A stretch of DNA of 64,000 nucleotides from Cylicocyclus nassatus (taxonomy: Eukaryota > Nematoda > Chromadorea > Rhabditida > Strongylidae): positions 70,911,006 to 70,975,005 of the forward strand of contig CATQJL010000223.1 of assembly GCA_958299035.1 (NCBI GenBank). Direction: 5' to 3'. Both the position numbers and the translations under genes were made by a program. The notes under the pieces are model-generated. The model was not told the origin of the DNA. It saw only the letters and a list, made by a program, of their open reading frames with translations, and did not search any database. Of this stretch, positions 11,601 through 24,287 are shown piece by piece (within the stretch, counting starts at the first letter, position 1; every line of letters begins with the position of its first letter).

Positions 11601-12940
11601 ATAGCTAAAATACATTTCTATATCAAGCGAATCCAAAGCACGCGACTGAAGACTGATTGTGAGGAGAATTGAAAGCTACGTCGAGACTGGCATTATATAT
11701 AATCTAAAAGTTGCCAATCTAAACAAGAGGGCTAAGATGAATTGCAGTTAATGTTACATATGATAGACGTACAAACTTTCACTTTTCCTTGTATCACCCA
11801 TTAGTGTTCGTGAAAACATCATCGTAGAGATTGAAGCAGAAACTCGTTAAGGTTATTTGACAAAAACACACATAAAATTCAACGAAAGTTTAATGAGATG
11901 ATGAGCTTTGTATCGTAAGTTAAAGCACGGGACGAGTTCTCCAAGAAGCCTAGAGCGAAAGCATTATGTTTAGAATGAGTGATTAGTGATTAAATCACAT
12001 AATGAGATTGCCGACCGGAATGATTGTAAAGTAGAGAGAATGACATGAGTAAGTGAAAGATAAAAGTTTAAACATCTTGGAAAAACATGCGCGTGTAATG
12101 AGATATTTCAAGTTGCGGAAGAGAGGCATGAAATATGGATTATAGACAAATGATTGATCAAATGTATATGAAAACATTAGACCTGCAGACTCAACAGTTT
12201 GGCGAGTTCTGGTCACTCAACCTTTCGAGTAGATGGTAAAGTAACAAGAACAAGAGTATCCTCTACCATGAATCACAATAGCAGTCTCGGATTTTTTTTA
12301 GGAGAGGGAGAATAGAAACTTTTGATTAGCAGTACGCCTTTCAGCATTCTTTTTGATTTTTGAATCTGAGAAAAATGGAGCTGAAAGATAAATTCAAAAA
12401 AGAGCTAAAACCTTTTTTGAGAGGGTTAAGCAAGATCTTGAATAAGAGACCTGATATAATTTTTCGGAAAAATTTGGAATTGTTTCCTTATACATAAATG
12501 AAACCTCAATTGCACCACTTTATAACTCATGCAGACCACTTCGAAGAGCCCCCCCCCCCCCGCCCCACTGCCAGCCCACTTTCTTCTTCGGTCCACCATT
12601 GTCTGCTCAAGATCAGCTGATCATATGTCCGCCTCCTTCGCTGAATTCAAAATGTATTTCTTCCCAACTGGATAGCATAATGTAAGAATGTATTTTTATT
12701 CATAAAAAGTTTCCGCTCTATTCTGAACTTTTGCATAAGCTGGTCTAAACAGTGAATTATACGGCATTCTTAAGAATTCATTGCAAAAATGTTAAATTGT
12801 CCAATAAGTCTTTTCATATTCGTACTTTCACACTGATTTTTTCTTAAAAACTAAGGCATCTACAAGAATGCAGATTTGTGGGAGTTTTCTTGAGTGAATA
12901 AGCTATATAATCACATCTCAGACAATTGCATCGGAAAGTT
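8605..12940. other. Intergenic; a few unproven open frames
   Basis: Mostly AT-rich sequence without recognised repeats. Plus-strand frames at 8938-9331 are open in two frames and include CCAAT and TATAAA-like words near 9200-9255. They could be read as exons only with introns of about 30 bp, which is too short. Other frames (9480-9686, 10161-10442, 10669-10887 minus) are of chance length for this composition. A run of 13 C lies at 12549-12561. Confidence 0.35.
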
Positions 12941-12942
12941 CG

Positions 12943-13137
12943 CGGCCTCAAAGCGTGTTACATGGCGCGCCGCGGCCCTTAAAATTTCAACCGCACACGC
13001 CGCGGCCCATGTATTTTACCGCGAACGCCGCGGCCAAAGTTGAAATCGGGAAGAGATTACCGGGAAAGTCGCGGCCCAACCACCTCACTCGGCGGGCCGC
13101 GGGCCCTATCAAAGGCCGCACTTCTTACACGCTGTAG
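12943..13137. repeat. GC-rich CCGCGG-rich repeat patch
   Basis: An abrupt GC-rich island in AT-rich DNA with repeated GCCGCGGCC-type words at about 20-40 bp intervals. The same word is the hallmark of the foldback elements at 39.8-40.9 kb, so this is probably a decayed member. The open frame across it (12955-13137) is best explained by GC richness. Confidence 0.55.
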
Positions 13138-14230
13138 TTTAAGGCGCAACCCTCGTGAGGTACGTCGCACCGCTGGGGCTACCCTAAGTGTTTAGCAGGC
13201 TGGGTATCGCTTCTCGGATTTGGTCCTATCTGACAGAGTTGATTCTTATGTTGATGAAATAAACTTCAGAAGTCGGATGAGTAATATCGACGACATTAGA
13301 TGATTTCGACAGATGAGCTAACAAGATGCTCAATTTGTGCTCAAGTCGTTGTCATGAAAGACACGCCAAAAGATTTTTCACTCTTCCTAGGCCTCACAAG
13401 CATGCTAATCGGGTCAACTATCGGGCGCTTACAGGGTGCGCCGCGGTCACTTATCGGGTCCAATTTCGGTTTATACCGGGCAGCTCGCGGCATGGATGAT
13501 TGGTGGTCGAGCAAGCACCCGCGAACTTCCCGATGCGATTGTCTGAGTATTTGCGAGGGGCATAGACCCATTGAAGGCAAAGTTTGAAAATTGAGTGCAA
13601 TATTTTTTTCTTGATTTCTAGCCATCAGAAATGCAGCAAGTGTACATATAAACATCTGATGAGGAGAATATGCGTGAGCAAGTGAGAACTTTGCAGAATG
13701 TTTTTGAACTAAGATACGATTATTCTCTTCTTTCGGGATTTTCGATTTTTTTTCCATTTTGTCTTGAAATTTGATGCGGATCATGCTTGGTACAAACTTT
13801 TGAAAGCCTTATTGTAGAGCTTGCTTTGCCCTTTTGAATAATACCCTGCACTCCATTACAAATATAATTATAGCAGACTTATGCTGGTGAAAATCAGATA
13901 TGAAAAGACATATGGGACAACCTAATCGACTGGAGAGAATGGACGGCTTGTAGTATATCTGGACTGATTTGAAAGTGCTTAGCTTCACGCATAATTATAG
14001 CAAACAAAAAAAAACCTGATATAGTCCCTCCCAAATAATAACAACACATTCACGACAAGACCGAGTTTCGATGACCGCCATTTCGACCAGAGCATATTTC
14101 GACATTGAGTTTGCGTTATATTTTCTTACTAGTCCCCATGGTCTGAAGTGTTAATCTTTTAAGAACGTATACAGAAGTTTATTCAAATTGCCCATAAAGT
14201 TTTATCGTGAGCTAGTAAAATTAAAAACTT
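13138..14230. other. Intergenic; open frames without recognised product
   Basis: Open frames at 13300-13587 (plus) and 13341-13784 (minus) overlap in a GC-rich patch (about 13400-13570) that contains CGCCGCGG and is probably repeat-derived. Nothing else seen. Confidence 0.3.
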
Positions 14231-14235
14231 CAGAA

Positions 14236-14352
14236 AGCTTACGGCCCATCGGTGGGTCATATTGTCCGAAATGGCACGGCACGTACGATCCAGTCGTGGG
14301 TCGCAGTCCGGAATCGCAGGACACCTATGACCCACCGGTGGGTCGTATTGTC
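14236..14352. repeat. Short foldback with GGTGGGTCATA ends
   Basis: GGTGGGTCATA near 14251 pairs with TATGACCCACC near 14328, giving an imperfect palindrome of about 110 bp. A related sequence (GCGTATTGTCCGAAATGGCA) occurs at about 59975-59994 next to GTACGATC, so the unit is dispersed. Confidence 0.55.
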
Positions 14353-17137
14353 TTGATTGTCTTAATAGGAAGGGTGTGCAGGCTATGATCAGCCGTAAGA
14401 AAAGAAACCGGCAGGAGAAATTTTTGACGGCATCGATGATATCCCACCAAAATGGATCAGCTCCATAAGTCAAGCACAATGTCAGCAAACATCATTATTC
14501 CTCCAGAGAATAGAGCATTGTATGCTTCGATCCTGGCTTTGAAGGGATAACACGGCTTGCACTTCATCAAAAAGTATGGATTATTGACATACATACACTG
14601 CCTTACACTAGGTTTAGCTTATTAAAACTCTTTTTTTTTCATATTCATGTAAAGAAGTACAAAAGTGCACGATTTTAGGCAGATAAAAAGAATTTTGATG
14701 ACGTTGATTTTTGATGCTAGTTTCTTGAGTCTGCAACATTTTTTGGTCTAAATTATGCAAGAAAGTACAACAAACACATTTTTGAATGATAGATTGTTTA
14801 TTGCCGATGGTTTAAGGTGATTAAGAGACTTGCTTTAATGATGAATGATAGAGGATTTGCACATTCCGTGCATCACAGTCAAAATACTCCACTAATAAAT
14901 CTTCAGTGAAACACCGCCTATCAAGTTTTCTCCTTTTTATGCTTGAGGGAAGCTGCCGTTAAAGATTTTGCCACAAAACCTTGATCGTCAGCTGTTTAGT
15001 ACACCAGGCCTCCTAGCTTCGCCCTGCCACAAAAAACTGTTGGTTAAATTCTATTAGTTTAGTGGGAAAGTTTTGGACCATTTTCATAAAAAAAGGTAAC
15101 TCTCTGCTATTTGCATGGATCATTTCATAACATTTTTTTTAGTATGAGGAGACCTCGTAGTTTCTCTTAGGTTGATGAGTAATTCTTGCACCAAAATTTT
15201 TGAAATTCTGTTACTTCGTCCAGCTTCAGTAAAAATTTTTGCTTTGGAAATTGAAAGAGAGAGATGGTCTTGCGCTTTCTAGGGGTGCTCGAGTCGAAAT
15301 TATTCGAGGGTATATAGCAACAATAAGAAGCGATGAAGAGAAATGAGAAATACCCAAAAAGTGATTGTTATTCACTAAAATTGTAAATCGCCTACTAAAA
15401 TTTAAATTTATTTTTGACCTTAGTTTTATGATTTACTCGTTTCAATAAAGAGAAGCTGGTAGTAACTAGATGTCTCTGCGAACAGTTATGAATATCGATT
15501 TTTTTCAAATTATTGTTTTTGTTTCATTTGTATTTTTATGTATTATAAAATAATACTTTTGATATACATAATAAGCATAATCTGTAATTTAATTAGTTTG
15601 TTCTATTTTTTGGTGCAATATTTGTGCAACAGCCTAAGTACTTCACAGGGTCAAAGCAGTTGAAAATGCAAGAGGAAAATCACTCAAAGCTCGAGCAGTT
15701 TAGCAAGTTCACCAGAAAACAAAAAACTTTACAAAAATACCGAAACAAACATAAGCATGGACTTCACGTTTTCTTTTTCTAGCAAAGCAAAATTTGCACT
15801 GCAATTTGCATTTGATCGACCGTCCCTATGTGAAGCTATGACTTCTGAGATGTGACGAAAATATCGCTCTCAATCAACACGAATTTTGTTCATCAGTAAG
15901 AGGGGATAGTGAAACTTAGCTTATGACTGTTTCGTTTTCCTTTCTACTTTTGCATTTTTCTACACTTACTCAACGAACGTCATTCCTTAATTTCTCTCAA
16001 TTTGCTTTTAACTCTCGAATTTTCTCATTTTTTTCTCATTTTCTTTCACAGCAGAGCTACTGCTGTAATGTGCAAAAATTTCGCTTTCAAACAAAATTAT
16101 TTTCATTTCCCGAAACCTGCTCACAAAATTGAAAGCTTTTTCAGTAGTTTTCTAATCCGCACATTTGCTCGTACTGCCGGAGACAGTGCTGTTCAAACAA
16201 AACAAATCTTAAAAGAATATTACGATTTTTTGAGAAAGCGCGAACGAACTTTTTGAACAACCCATTATGAGAGGAGTTTTTATAATACGTATAGCAGACT
16301 TACCCCAAAACGGTTTTATTTGATAATGAAAAGTTGGCAATTAGGAGTTCAATTCACACATTATTTACAAAAAAAGGCTCTTATTGTGACAAGCATCGAT
16401 GCTATGGCACTTTTCTTTAGATATCAAACAACAGTGAATGCTCAAATAGGGCAATTATCAGTCGTAAAGATTCAGTTCAAGAAAATGAGTTCTACACTTT
16501 TAGGCTCTTTAAATAAGTAAAAAACGATTAAGTGCAAAGATCAGACGTTGTTGAGTTTGAATCAAATGGCACTTTAGCATATGGCATATAGAAAAAAAGT
16601 CAAATATTGACTAGCACAAAACTACAGTGTCTAATGAGCGAAAGCCCTATAATTGGTAAAAAAGCATATTGGAGACATTTCCGTGGTACAATTGTTTGCC
16701 GTCGACTCATGAACAAAAGGACGGAAGTGATTTTTCGAAAGGAGGTATTTTAGAACCAAAAGTGGAGACAATAAATAAATACATTAGAGTAGAGAACATT
16801 TTTCAGACTAGTGAAAACGTCCATCAAGTCCATAGATCGTAATTCTTTAGACTGAAGTAACTTCACGAATAAGGAAGTTCATATAAGGTCTGTAGTCGTG
16901 AATTATTGATTAAGCGTTTGAGTTAAAATCTACCACATCATGCTTCAGTCATTGAAAAAAAAGGGAATTGAGCGCTTCAGAAAAATTCAAGAAATGGGAA
17001 AGATTGAAAAGTGTACAAAGAAATTTGAATCTTATTGATTTAATCACGATATTATCGCAACCAAGATGGTAGCGCAGAAAAGCGAAAATTTATATTCGTC
17101 ATCATAGGCAAGCATAAATTCTTATGTGAGAACCAAG
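14353..17137. other. Intergenic, nothing recognised
   Basis: AT-rich. Open frames at 14183-14488 (minus), 15923-16256 and 16320-16520 (plus) are low in information and match no known family. The minus frame at 14183-14488 includes the palindrome above. Confidence 0.35.
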
Positions 17138-17312
17138 GCTCGGCACCCGGTGGCTTACCGAAAATGCAAAAAACGAAGTCCTTGATTCTTACGAAGTCCT
17201 TTCTGATCTCAAATCCTAAACGTGAGTCGACTAAAGAAAAAAACGATATCCACTTTGCTTTTTGTCCCAAAAACGATATCCACGTTGCTTATAAGCCCCT
17301 GTGCAGAGCCCT
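17138..17312. repeat. Repeat with GGCTCGGCAC ends, copy 1
   Basis: Begins AGGCTCGGCACCC, contains ACGAAGTCC and AACGATATCCAC units, and ends near TGCAGAGCCCT at about 17311. A second copy with better ends follows at 17569-17773. No coding content. Confidence 0.5.
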
Positions 17313-17568
17313 AGTGATAAAATGGCCCTAACCATAGTCGATTTTTACCATCAAGCTGATAAGCACCTGCGAGATGTATTACAAAAGCTGAAGCACGAAT
17401 ATTGCAGAAACAAGACCTAGAAATCTGCGATCTATGTACTGTTTACCAATTCGTTACGTAAACAAACCTAAGTACATCGCTTACTTATTGAAGTCAAGCA
17501 CAATATGGTCTCTAGGTTTCAATATCGCTTTTACAGACTGAATTTGAACTAACGATGCGATTGCAGCA

Positions 17569-17773
17569 GGGCTCGGCACGAGCTGGCACCAGAACAATTT
17601 CAAAACGAAGTCTCCTTTAAACTCAAAAATTTCGTACGAAGTCCCCTTTGGCCTTAACCTAACGTAAAAAATCCTAAAAAACAAAACGTCGACTAAAAAA
17701 ACGTCTCAACTTTTGTGTCTTTTCGACCAAAATAGATATCCAGCTTGACCCGGTGCCAGCTGTGCCAAGCCCT
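17569..17773. repeat. Repeat with CAGGGCTCGGCAC ends, copy 2 (hAT-like ends)
   Basis: Terminal inverted repeat CAGGGCTCGGCAC at about 17569 against GTGCCAAGCCCTG at about 17773, with inner GAAGTC and GATATCCA units shared with copy 1. CAGGG ends recall hAT elements, but I found no clean 8-bp target duplication, so the class is uncertain. Confidence 0.6.
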
Positions 17774-19739
17774 GATTCGAACTATTAGATTGAAAAGAAA
17801 AGAATGTCGTTTTTATAGCAAGGCAATAAAATGATCCAACAGGTATAGGAGTACCTTTGATAGAGCAAAGCAAGCTCCACAAGCCTCAAAAGATTGGCGT
17901 AATTACGTTTGCATTTTTTACATTTACACCTGAATTGTGGCCAAGGAAGTTAAAGCAACAAAATTTAAATTTTGAGCGCAGCTGTGCGAGATGCCTGGTG
18001 AAATTCTCACAGAGGAGATAGAAGCTTAATTTTACCACTGTTGAAAAGTAGATGAGGAATGCTTTTCAATGATATGCAGAATCTGTAACGAAAAAGAATT
18101 TTTGAAGAAAAAAGTTGCTTGGAAAGTAGGCTTAGAAAAACGGGCATTATTTTTGCACCAACCTAATAGAATTTTGGCCTTGGGCATGCCCCAGTTTCTG
18201 TGGACTACAGTATTGGCTAAACGGACCAAAAAAGCAACATTCTTTCCTTTCCAAGCTAATATTACCCATTGTGTGCTTTTGTCTCCGGATGATTGAAGCC
18301 CACAGATTGATTTAGTGGAATTCAAGTAACAGATGGAGCAAAAAGTGCGGGCTCGTCATTCCAGTCATAAGGGCCATTTTGTTGATCCCAAAGACAATGT
18401 TGTTTACATATGGGAAAACACTACAAAAGGGTATCATAGATAAACTTATCACAGCAAGCATACAAACGTGGCAAACTGAAATGTGAAGTAAGAAAAACAC
18501 TACCCTTTTATAGTGTTTTTGATCAAGAGATTATTGAAAAAGTCTCCAAAATACAGAAATTGATTGTAAGCAGATTAAAGAGAACTTCTCAATAATGATG
18601 ACTCGTCTTAGGAGAAGCTTAAAAGCGCTGATAACCGCTTATAACTGAAGAAAGCATATCATAGTTAGTTTCAATGTTGCAAAATGAGGACTATTATGCG
18701 AAAAAGTAAGAAACTAAAAGAGGGCAAGAAAAATATAAATCAAGAAGATATGGTGTTCAGAAATACAAAATTAATCAAAACATTAATATACTGTAGCAGG
18801 AATTATAGCAATCATGATCGTGTCTTGAACTAAAAGAACAACAATAAGTATTGTAAAGTGGTACGGAAAGCGTAGTAAGCAGGGGTGGGTGACGACGGGG
18901 AGGGGGGGGGGGGGTAGACGAGTAAGAAAATTGTGCAGATAAACTTATTTTCTAATCGTTAATGAGAATGATATCGAATGTTCTGAAATTTATCTGCATC
19001 GATGTCTTGAAAAATTCAGAGGCTTGGAGCGATTTTAGCCTATCATTTTAACATGCATCCAACCATTCAATGTGCATGCCCTTCATTCCAATCTACATTC
19101 ATTAATTTCAAAGCTTCATCAAATAGTCTCACTTATTTATCAAATCGATCCATCATTAGACGTTTTGAACACTCATAATACTTTCAATAAACAGTCTTCA
19201 AGGCATCTACCAAAGATAAGAAGCTCATCTGTTTGTTATCAGCAGGCATGACGTACATAGCAGTGGAATTTTTAATGGATTTCAGTTGATAAGTCCTGTG
19301 CATTGCTTTTTTGAACATAAACTGCATGGCATGGCAAAAATTTGCACTAGATTAGCTACTTCTCGGACATATTGAACTAAAACTGCTATTTTATGTTGAA
19401 ATCTAGTGCATGCATATGTGCGAAAATTTGCAGCTGTACTCCTCTCTCTCTCTCGCCTGTATGTAGCTGCGTCTGGAGCTAATGTTTGAGCAAGTGGGAG
19501 GAGCCTAGGATTAATGAGGGCGGAGTTTGCCATTTTCAATCATTTCGTTTTTTTGTTGTTTTTTGAGCCCAAATTCCTTACAAACTGTGCACGTAAGTAT
19601 GTAATTAAAGTGCAGACTATGAATTGAAGCATGTGGGGGTTTCATAACGTTTACAAATGGGAGATTCGGGCCAGGTCAAAACCTATGCTCCAAAATTTTT
19701 GCCTGAACAAAAAACCTTGTTGATGTGCTTATCATAACC
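17774..19739. other. Intergenic; poly-G run
   Basis: No gene recognised. Open frames at 18032-18325 are mirrored on both strands. A 13-G run lies at 18902-18914 and a CT-rich tract at 19440-19456. Confidence 0.4.
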
Positions 19740-20211
19740 ACTAGCTGGCTTACCCGGCTCCGCCGTATGTTCCGAATAGAAAATTCCATTTCTTAACTGA
19801 TCCGGACCAAACTTGGCACACAGAGGTAGGTATCATAATCTTATAGTGATAGTCTTATAATCTTATAGTAATGGTCTTATAGCAAATAAAAATTTTACAA
19901 ATTACTAAATGGCTTACCCGGCTCCGGCCGGCCCTGTCTTTATTTTATTCGTAATCAGCATGCTCGATTACCCCCCTGTACCAACTCCCAGCCCCGTAGC
20001 TCAAATTTTGCAAAAAATCGATAAATCGATATCGATCGATAACGAAAAGTGGACTGTGACACCCGCCGGGGCCCGAAGTGTATGTGTGCTAGTTTGGTCC
20101 CGATCGGTTCAGAAATGGAATTTTCTATTCGGAACATACGTACACACAGACAGACAGACATACAAACAGACAGACAGACATACAAACAAAAATTCAGCTT
20201 TATATATAAGA
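19740..20211 (-). mobile_element. ACTAGCTGGC...TATATAAGA repeat, copy A (short)
   Basis: Starts ACTAGCTGGCTTACCCGGCT at 19740 and ends in a CAGA microsatellite and TATATATAAGA near 20211. A second start-like sequence (TGGCTTACCCGGCTCC) lies at 19910, so the copy is itself partly duplicated. It carries the shared core: TCCGAATAGAAAATTCCATT, GATCGATATCGAT-like words and GCCCCGGCGGGTGTCA. CTGT/CAGA microsatellites and lack of coding recall Helentron-derived (DINE-like) elements, but that class is inference. Strand is given arbitrarily. Confidence 0.75.
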
Positions 20212-20461
20212 TTGTAGAGACAAATTTCCTCTATCCAACGGTGCGCAGCACGTTTCAATCAGTGCTTGTTTACAAAATTTTTTGTTGAAATGCAATGTCC
20301 GAAAACTTTCGCGCCAACCAATAATAAATAGTTCAGAAGAAGGTTCAGAAGGCGTGTTATAAGGCATATTGATTCAGTGATTATAATTCACAAATTGCAA
20401 AAATATGTGTTTGCCATTGTTTTCATCTTCGCTTTGAAAAAATTCAAAGGTCTTTCAGAGG

Positions 20462-20730
20462 ATGTATGTCAAGAGCAGCGATTTTTATTGCCAAATGAAC
20501 GCCAAAGTTGAAGTTGAGAACGAATTCGTAAATGGTCCATTTTCCAGCAAAGCACTAAACTCAGCAATTGACACCCTCAGACAGATAGTAAGCCAACGCA
20601 TTTCATCTGGTACTTTTTGAAGACTCGCATAACACTAAATGGGAGTTTTGAGTTGGTGCAGTTGGAGAAATTGCGCCTCTTGACCGTCTCCCCCTTTCAG
20701 AGCCCTCCTCTAGTAATGTATACGAATTAA
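20462..20730 (+). CDS. Small two-exon protein, 51 aa, function unknown
   Basis: An ATG at 20462 lies three bases after a GGTCTTTCAG acceptor, as for a trans-spliced nematode mRNA. Exon 1 (20462-20587, 42 codons) ends CAGATA followed by donor GTAAGC. A polypyrimidine-rich acceptor TCCCCCTTTCAG ends at 20700, and exon 2 (20701-20730) adds SPPLVMYTN and a TAA stop in phase 0. The product begins MYVKSSDFY, is polar and acidic in the middle (KVEVENEF) and shows no signal peptide or membrane segment. Without splicing the frame runs to a TGA at about 20620. I recognise no family. Both splice sites are good but the protein is short, so chance is not excluded. Confidence 0.4.
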
Positions 20731-23700
20731 ATAATTGGAAGAATATTTGAAAGCAACTCTTAGGTATTTGATTGTACATTATTTTACAAAAGCTCCGGAC
20801 CTAGTTATTTACGCACTCAATGGCCTTTAAATTGCTTAGAAAGTTGCGAAATATTCAATAATCGTAGCCAAGAGTTTCTATTTTACGCTAAAAAGTCTTG
20901 TTGGGGAGATTATTTGGTTGAAAAGATTTTGCAGCCATAAGTGCAACACAAGTATGTAGAGAGTCGTTGTTATACGACAAAGAAGTTTCAAAAATGAATT
21001 AGTTCAGCCGAAGAATGCACCAATTTATCGCGACTCAGTCAATCTTTGAAAAAGCAGCCGAAACAAACCGCCTTCATAGAGCGGGTGATGATGTCAGAGA
21101 CGTTCATTCGGGGTGAACCGGTTTCCGTTTTCGGATATCGTGAGAGCAGAACAATTTCAGGGTTCGAAAATGAGATTGATAGCATTCCATAGCTAATAGG
21201 ATCGTCGCAAGTACACAAAACTAGCAGAAATCTATTACGCTCAGCGAATTGCTGGGTAATGGTTGCACTTGTTTTTGTACATTTATGGGAGTTACCTTAA
21301 CATTACTCATGCCTTAAGAATCAGTTACCATTTTTTCAAAGTAATTTCTGACGATTTTGGAGAAAGCAAACAAGTTAGCAAATTTGCATTTTGGAATGAA
21401 AACTTTTTGGTTTATTGTGACTAAAATTAGTAAAACTTCATCGGATCCGTGAAGATAATGCATATGAAGAAACGAAAAATAAGAGTAAAAAATGAAATAA
21501 AAAATATTGAAAATATAAAAAGACCAATGTAGAACCAAAAAAGAACTTTTCCGCTTTCAAACTTCTCCCCTTTCCGAAAATGAATCGCGAAATCGTTGGC
21601 AGTGGTCCACATGAGTTATAAAAACAAAAAAGTAACTCGTTTTTTCCGTCGAAAAAAAATAATTTTGAGGATATGATAAGAAATTGCAACAAAAAGTAAA
21701 TGCAAAAAAACGAATTGTTGATAAAAAAGGAAAAAGCAGCAAATTTGGTTTTTAATGAAATACTGCAAGTGTAAGGCGAAGATGATATCCAGTAAGCAAA
21801 GAAGCTCTAAAAGGAGGAGGGGCACATGCCAAAAATGGGCGTGGCAAAGGGCAGAGTCAACCAATAAACAATTCGTCCTCCGCTCCCTCTCCGCCCTTAC
21901 TTCCCTCGTCCTCATTCATCACTGCTTTAAACGCGAACAATCCTTAAAGAGTATAGTTTTTGACATCCTTCTTTACTAATTTTGGTCTCGGATTACCACC
22001 CAATAAATTGGTTGGAAAACTGCAAGAATGCAGCTCATTTTTTCCAAGAAATTTAAGGTCATTGGCCTATAAGGTCATTGTGTTCCAGTTAGATCTTAGC
22101 GCTGCAATGAAAACGATGCAATCAACGACAAAAGTGCGTTTTTTTCTATGCGCGGACGAAATTCTTAGGAATGCGAGCAATGCGGAAGCGGAAAAATGCT
22201 GAAAATGTGCAAAACCTAGACATTTAACGGGAGCTAATTATTGGTAGATGTGTCTGGGAGTCATAGACGTTCAAAAAATCAACAGGCATAAGTTAATGTT
22301 ACCGTACTTTGGTTCAAAATAATGAAAGTTGGTGAGCGAAATTTTATGATGAAGAAAAAAAATTGAATAATAAGCGGAGATTACGAATAACTTTGATAGA
22401 GCTAAGCTGTTTATCAGCATTTACTGATAGACAGCTTAGCTTACATGTGCTTATCGGTGGAGGAATCCTTCGAAACGCTCACATAAGGAGAAAAATGAAA
22501 AACGCTTAAAATTTATAGAAAGATGATGCTTAAATGAGAAAAATACGTAACATAATTCCATAGCATCTTCAAAAATCCTAAAGCATTTGCAAAATAAAAA
22601 ACCCTACATTGGCAGTAAGTCAAGGACATTTTAAAAGACAAATTAGAAAGCAGAAGAGTGACACACGATTCGAAAAAAAATAAAGGGAAAAATTGCTTGG
22701 ATTTTAAACACAAAAAAGTTTGACAAATTTTACATCATTCGTTCTTTATAAGACAATTCGCTGGATTTTATTTACCCGGAAAATCTAGGGAAAAATGTTT
22801 TTCAGTCTACAAAATTACATGGAGAATTTTCACTCAACTTATTCGATTTATTTTCATTTGAATTTTCAAAAATCAAGAAGCGTCTGTAAAAAAAGGAAAA
22901 ATAACGAAACAGAGAATTTGCGGAAAAAAGAGTAATTTCAAAAAAGCAATGAAAATATGCAATGGCAGCGATGGATTTTGAATAAGGAAAAGTTTGAACA
23001 AAAAACCATCATTCACTCTATATAAAAGGACGATTCTTTGATTTCCAGTTATGCAGAAGGTTGAGAAATATTTTTTTTCTCAGCCGATATAAATGCGAAA
23101 AATTTTTGGTGAAAAAAAAAGTAAATTAGCTTGAAATTTGAGATCTTATCCATGAACGAAAATTCTTGATGGCAGCAAACTACAAAATGATGGAAAGAAA
23201 AGCTTGCAACGAAAAATGATTGGCAACCTCAGATCAATAGAGCACAGAAAAAAGAACGATTTGACAAAAAACATTTTAAATGCAAGATAGAGGAACGATA
23301 TGTATTTACAACACCCGCGAAACAAAAATATGGGCAAAATTGTGCAGATTCAGCCATTTTTATACGCGGCAACCGATCTGACGGAAACAAAAAGAAAAAA
23401 AACATTTGCCAAACATGGCTATGTGTTTCGATCAGAAATCGATGATCGCGCTATGGCAACGGCGATTTCTGATAGCGAAACGAGCGCTAGGTGTGGTATG
23501 CGTGTTGCTGACGATGGTGGCCGATCCCCCCCCCCCTTCTCCGTCTGAACGTAGACAGGATTGGAGTTTCGACTGGAACGCAAGACGCACATAACGGAGA
23601 CTAGAGGACAAGGCTATCAACTTTGAATTACCAATCGATCATTTAGACCTAAGCAATTCGAAGACATAACGTTAGGGTCGTAAAGCGAAATTGGATTGGT

Positions 23701-24058
23701 GATGGTGCAGGTATTACCCCTATCAGGATTTTACACTATTTAACGCTACATGCAGCACCAAGCAAATCTAAAAAACCTAAACTTGCTAGGAATTAGAAGC
23801 TAAAAGATAATGTATAAGCCACTGCTCAAGCAGCAACTAATACGATTTGTTTATTGCCGACATATAGGGCCTCAAACTCTCTCCCACTACCGTATCCAAA
23901 GACACGGTACTCTCAGGAAGTGTACGGTAGTGGGCAAGCAGTTAAAGTTGAGCTTTTTTTTGTTGCGATTGAATCATATGAGGCCGCTTAAGCAAGGCCT
24001 TACTTTTATCTACTAACACTGGATCGAGTTCTCTGGTACGTTCTTAATACAGTGATTA
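20731..24058. other. Intergenic; possible promoter-like patch
   Basis: Mostly AT-rich with homopurine and homopyrimidine stretches. Around 21815-21915 there is a GC-richer patch with GGGCGTGGC and ACCAAT words, which might be a promoter for a short frame at 21960-22202, unproven. A run of C lies at 23527-23536. Confidence 0.3.
22394..22442. ncRNA. Short hairpin with about 20-bp stem, possible small RNA precursor
   Basis: GCTAAGCTGT pairs with ACAGCTTAGC, with a further ATCAG/CTGAT stem around a short loop. The size would suit a small-RNA precursor, but no known microRNA seed family was recognised and the stem could equally be a relic of a foldback element. Confidence 0.2.
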
Positions 24059-24287
24059 AGGGCCGGGCATACTTCACGCGATTTCAGTCGCGAAGCGACC
24101 TGGCAGTTCTTCAAAAATCTTTGATTTAACATTAGCAAACTTCACATGCATAGTGTGTATAACTTACGTGAAATGATAGAATGCCCTATTTCCAGTGCAT
24201 TTAAAATATGTTTACAATGAGTTATGGACAGTTGAATATTGCCACAAATCGCTCGCGACTGAAATCGCGTGAAGTATGAGGGGCCCC
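24059..24287. mobile_element. PIF/Harbinger-like MITE, 229 bp, TTA-flanked
   Basis: Ends AGGGCCGGGCATACTTCACG and the reverse complement of GGGGCCCCTCATACTTCACG, flanked by TTA at 24056-24058 and 24288-24290. A 3-bp TTA target duplication is typical of PIF/Harbinger-type mobilisation. A relative with the same ends is at 61962-62196. Confidence 0.8.
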
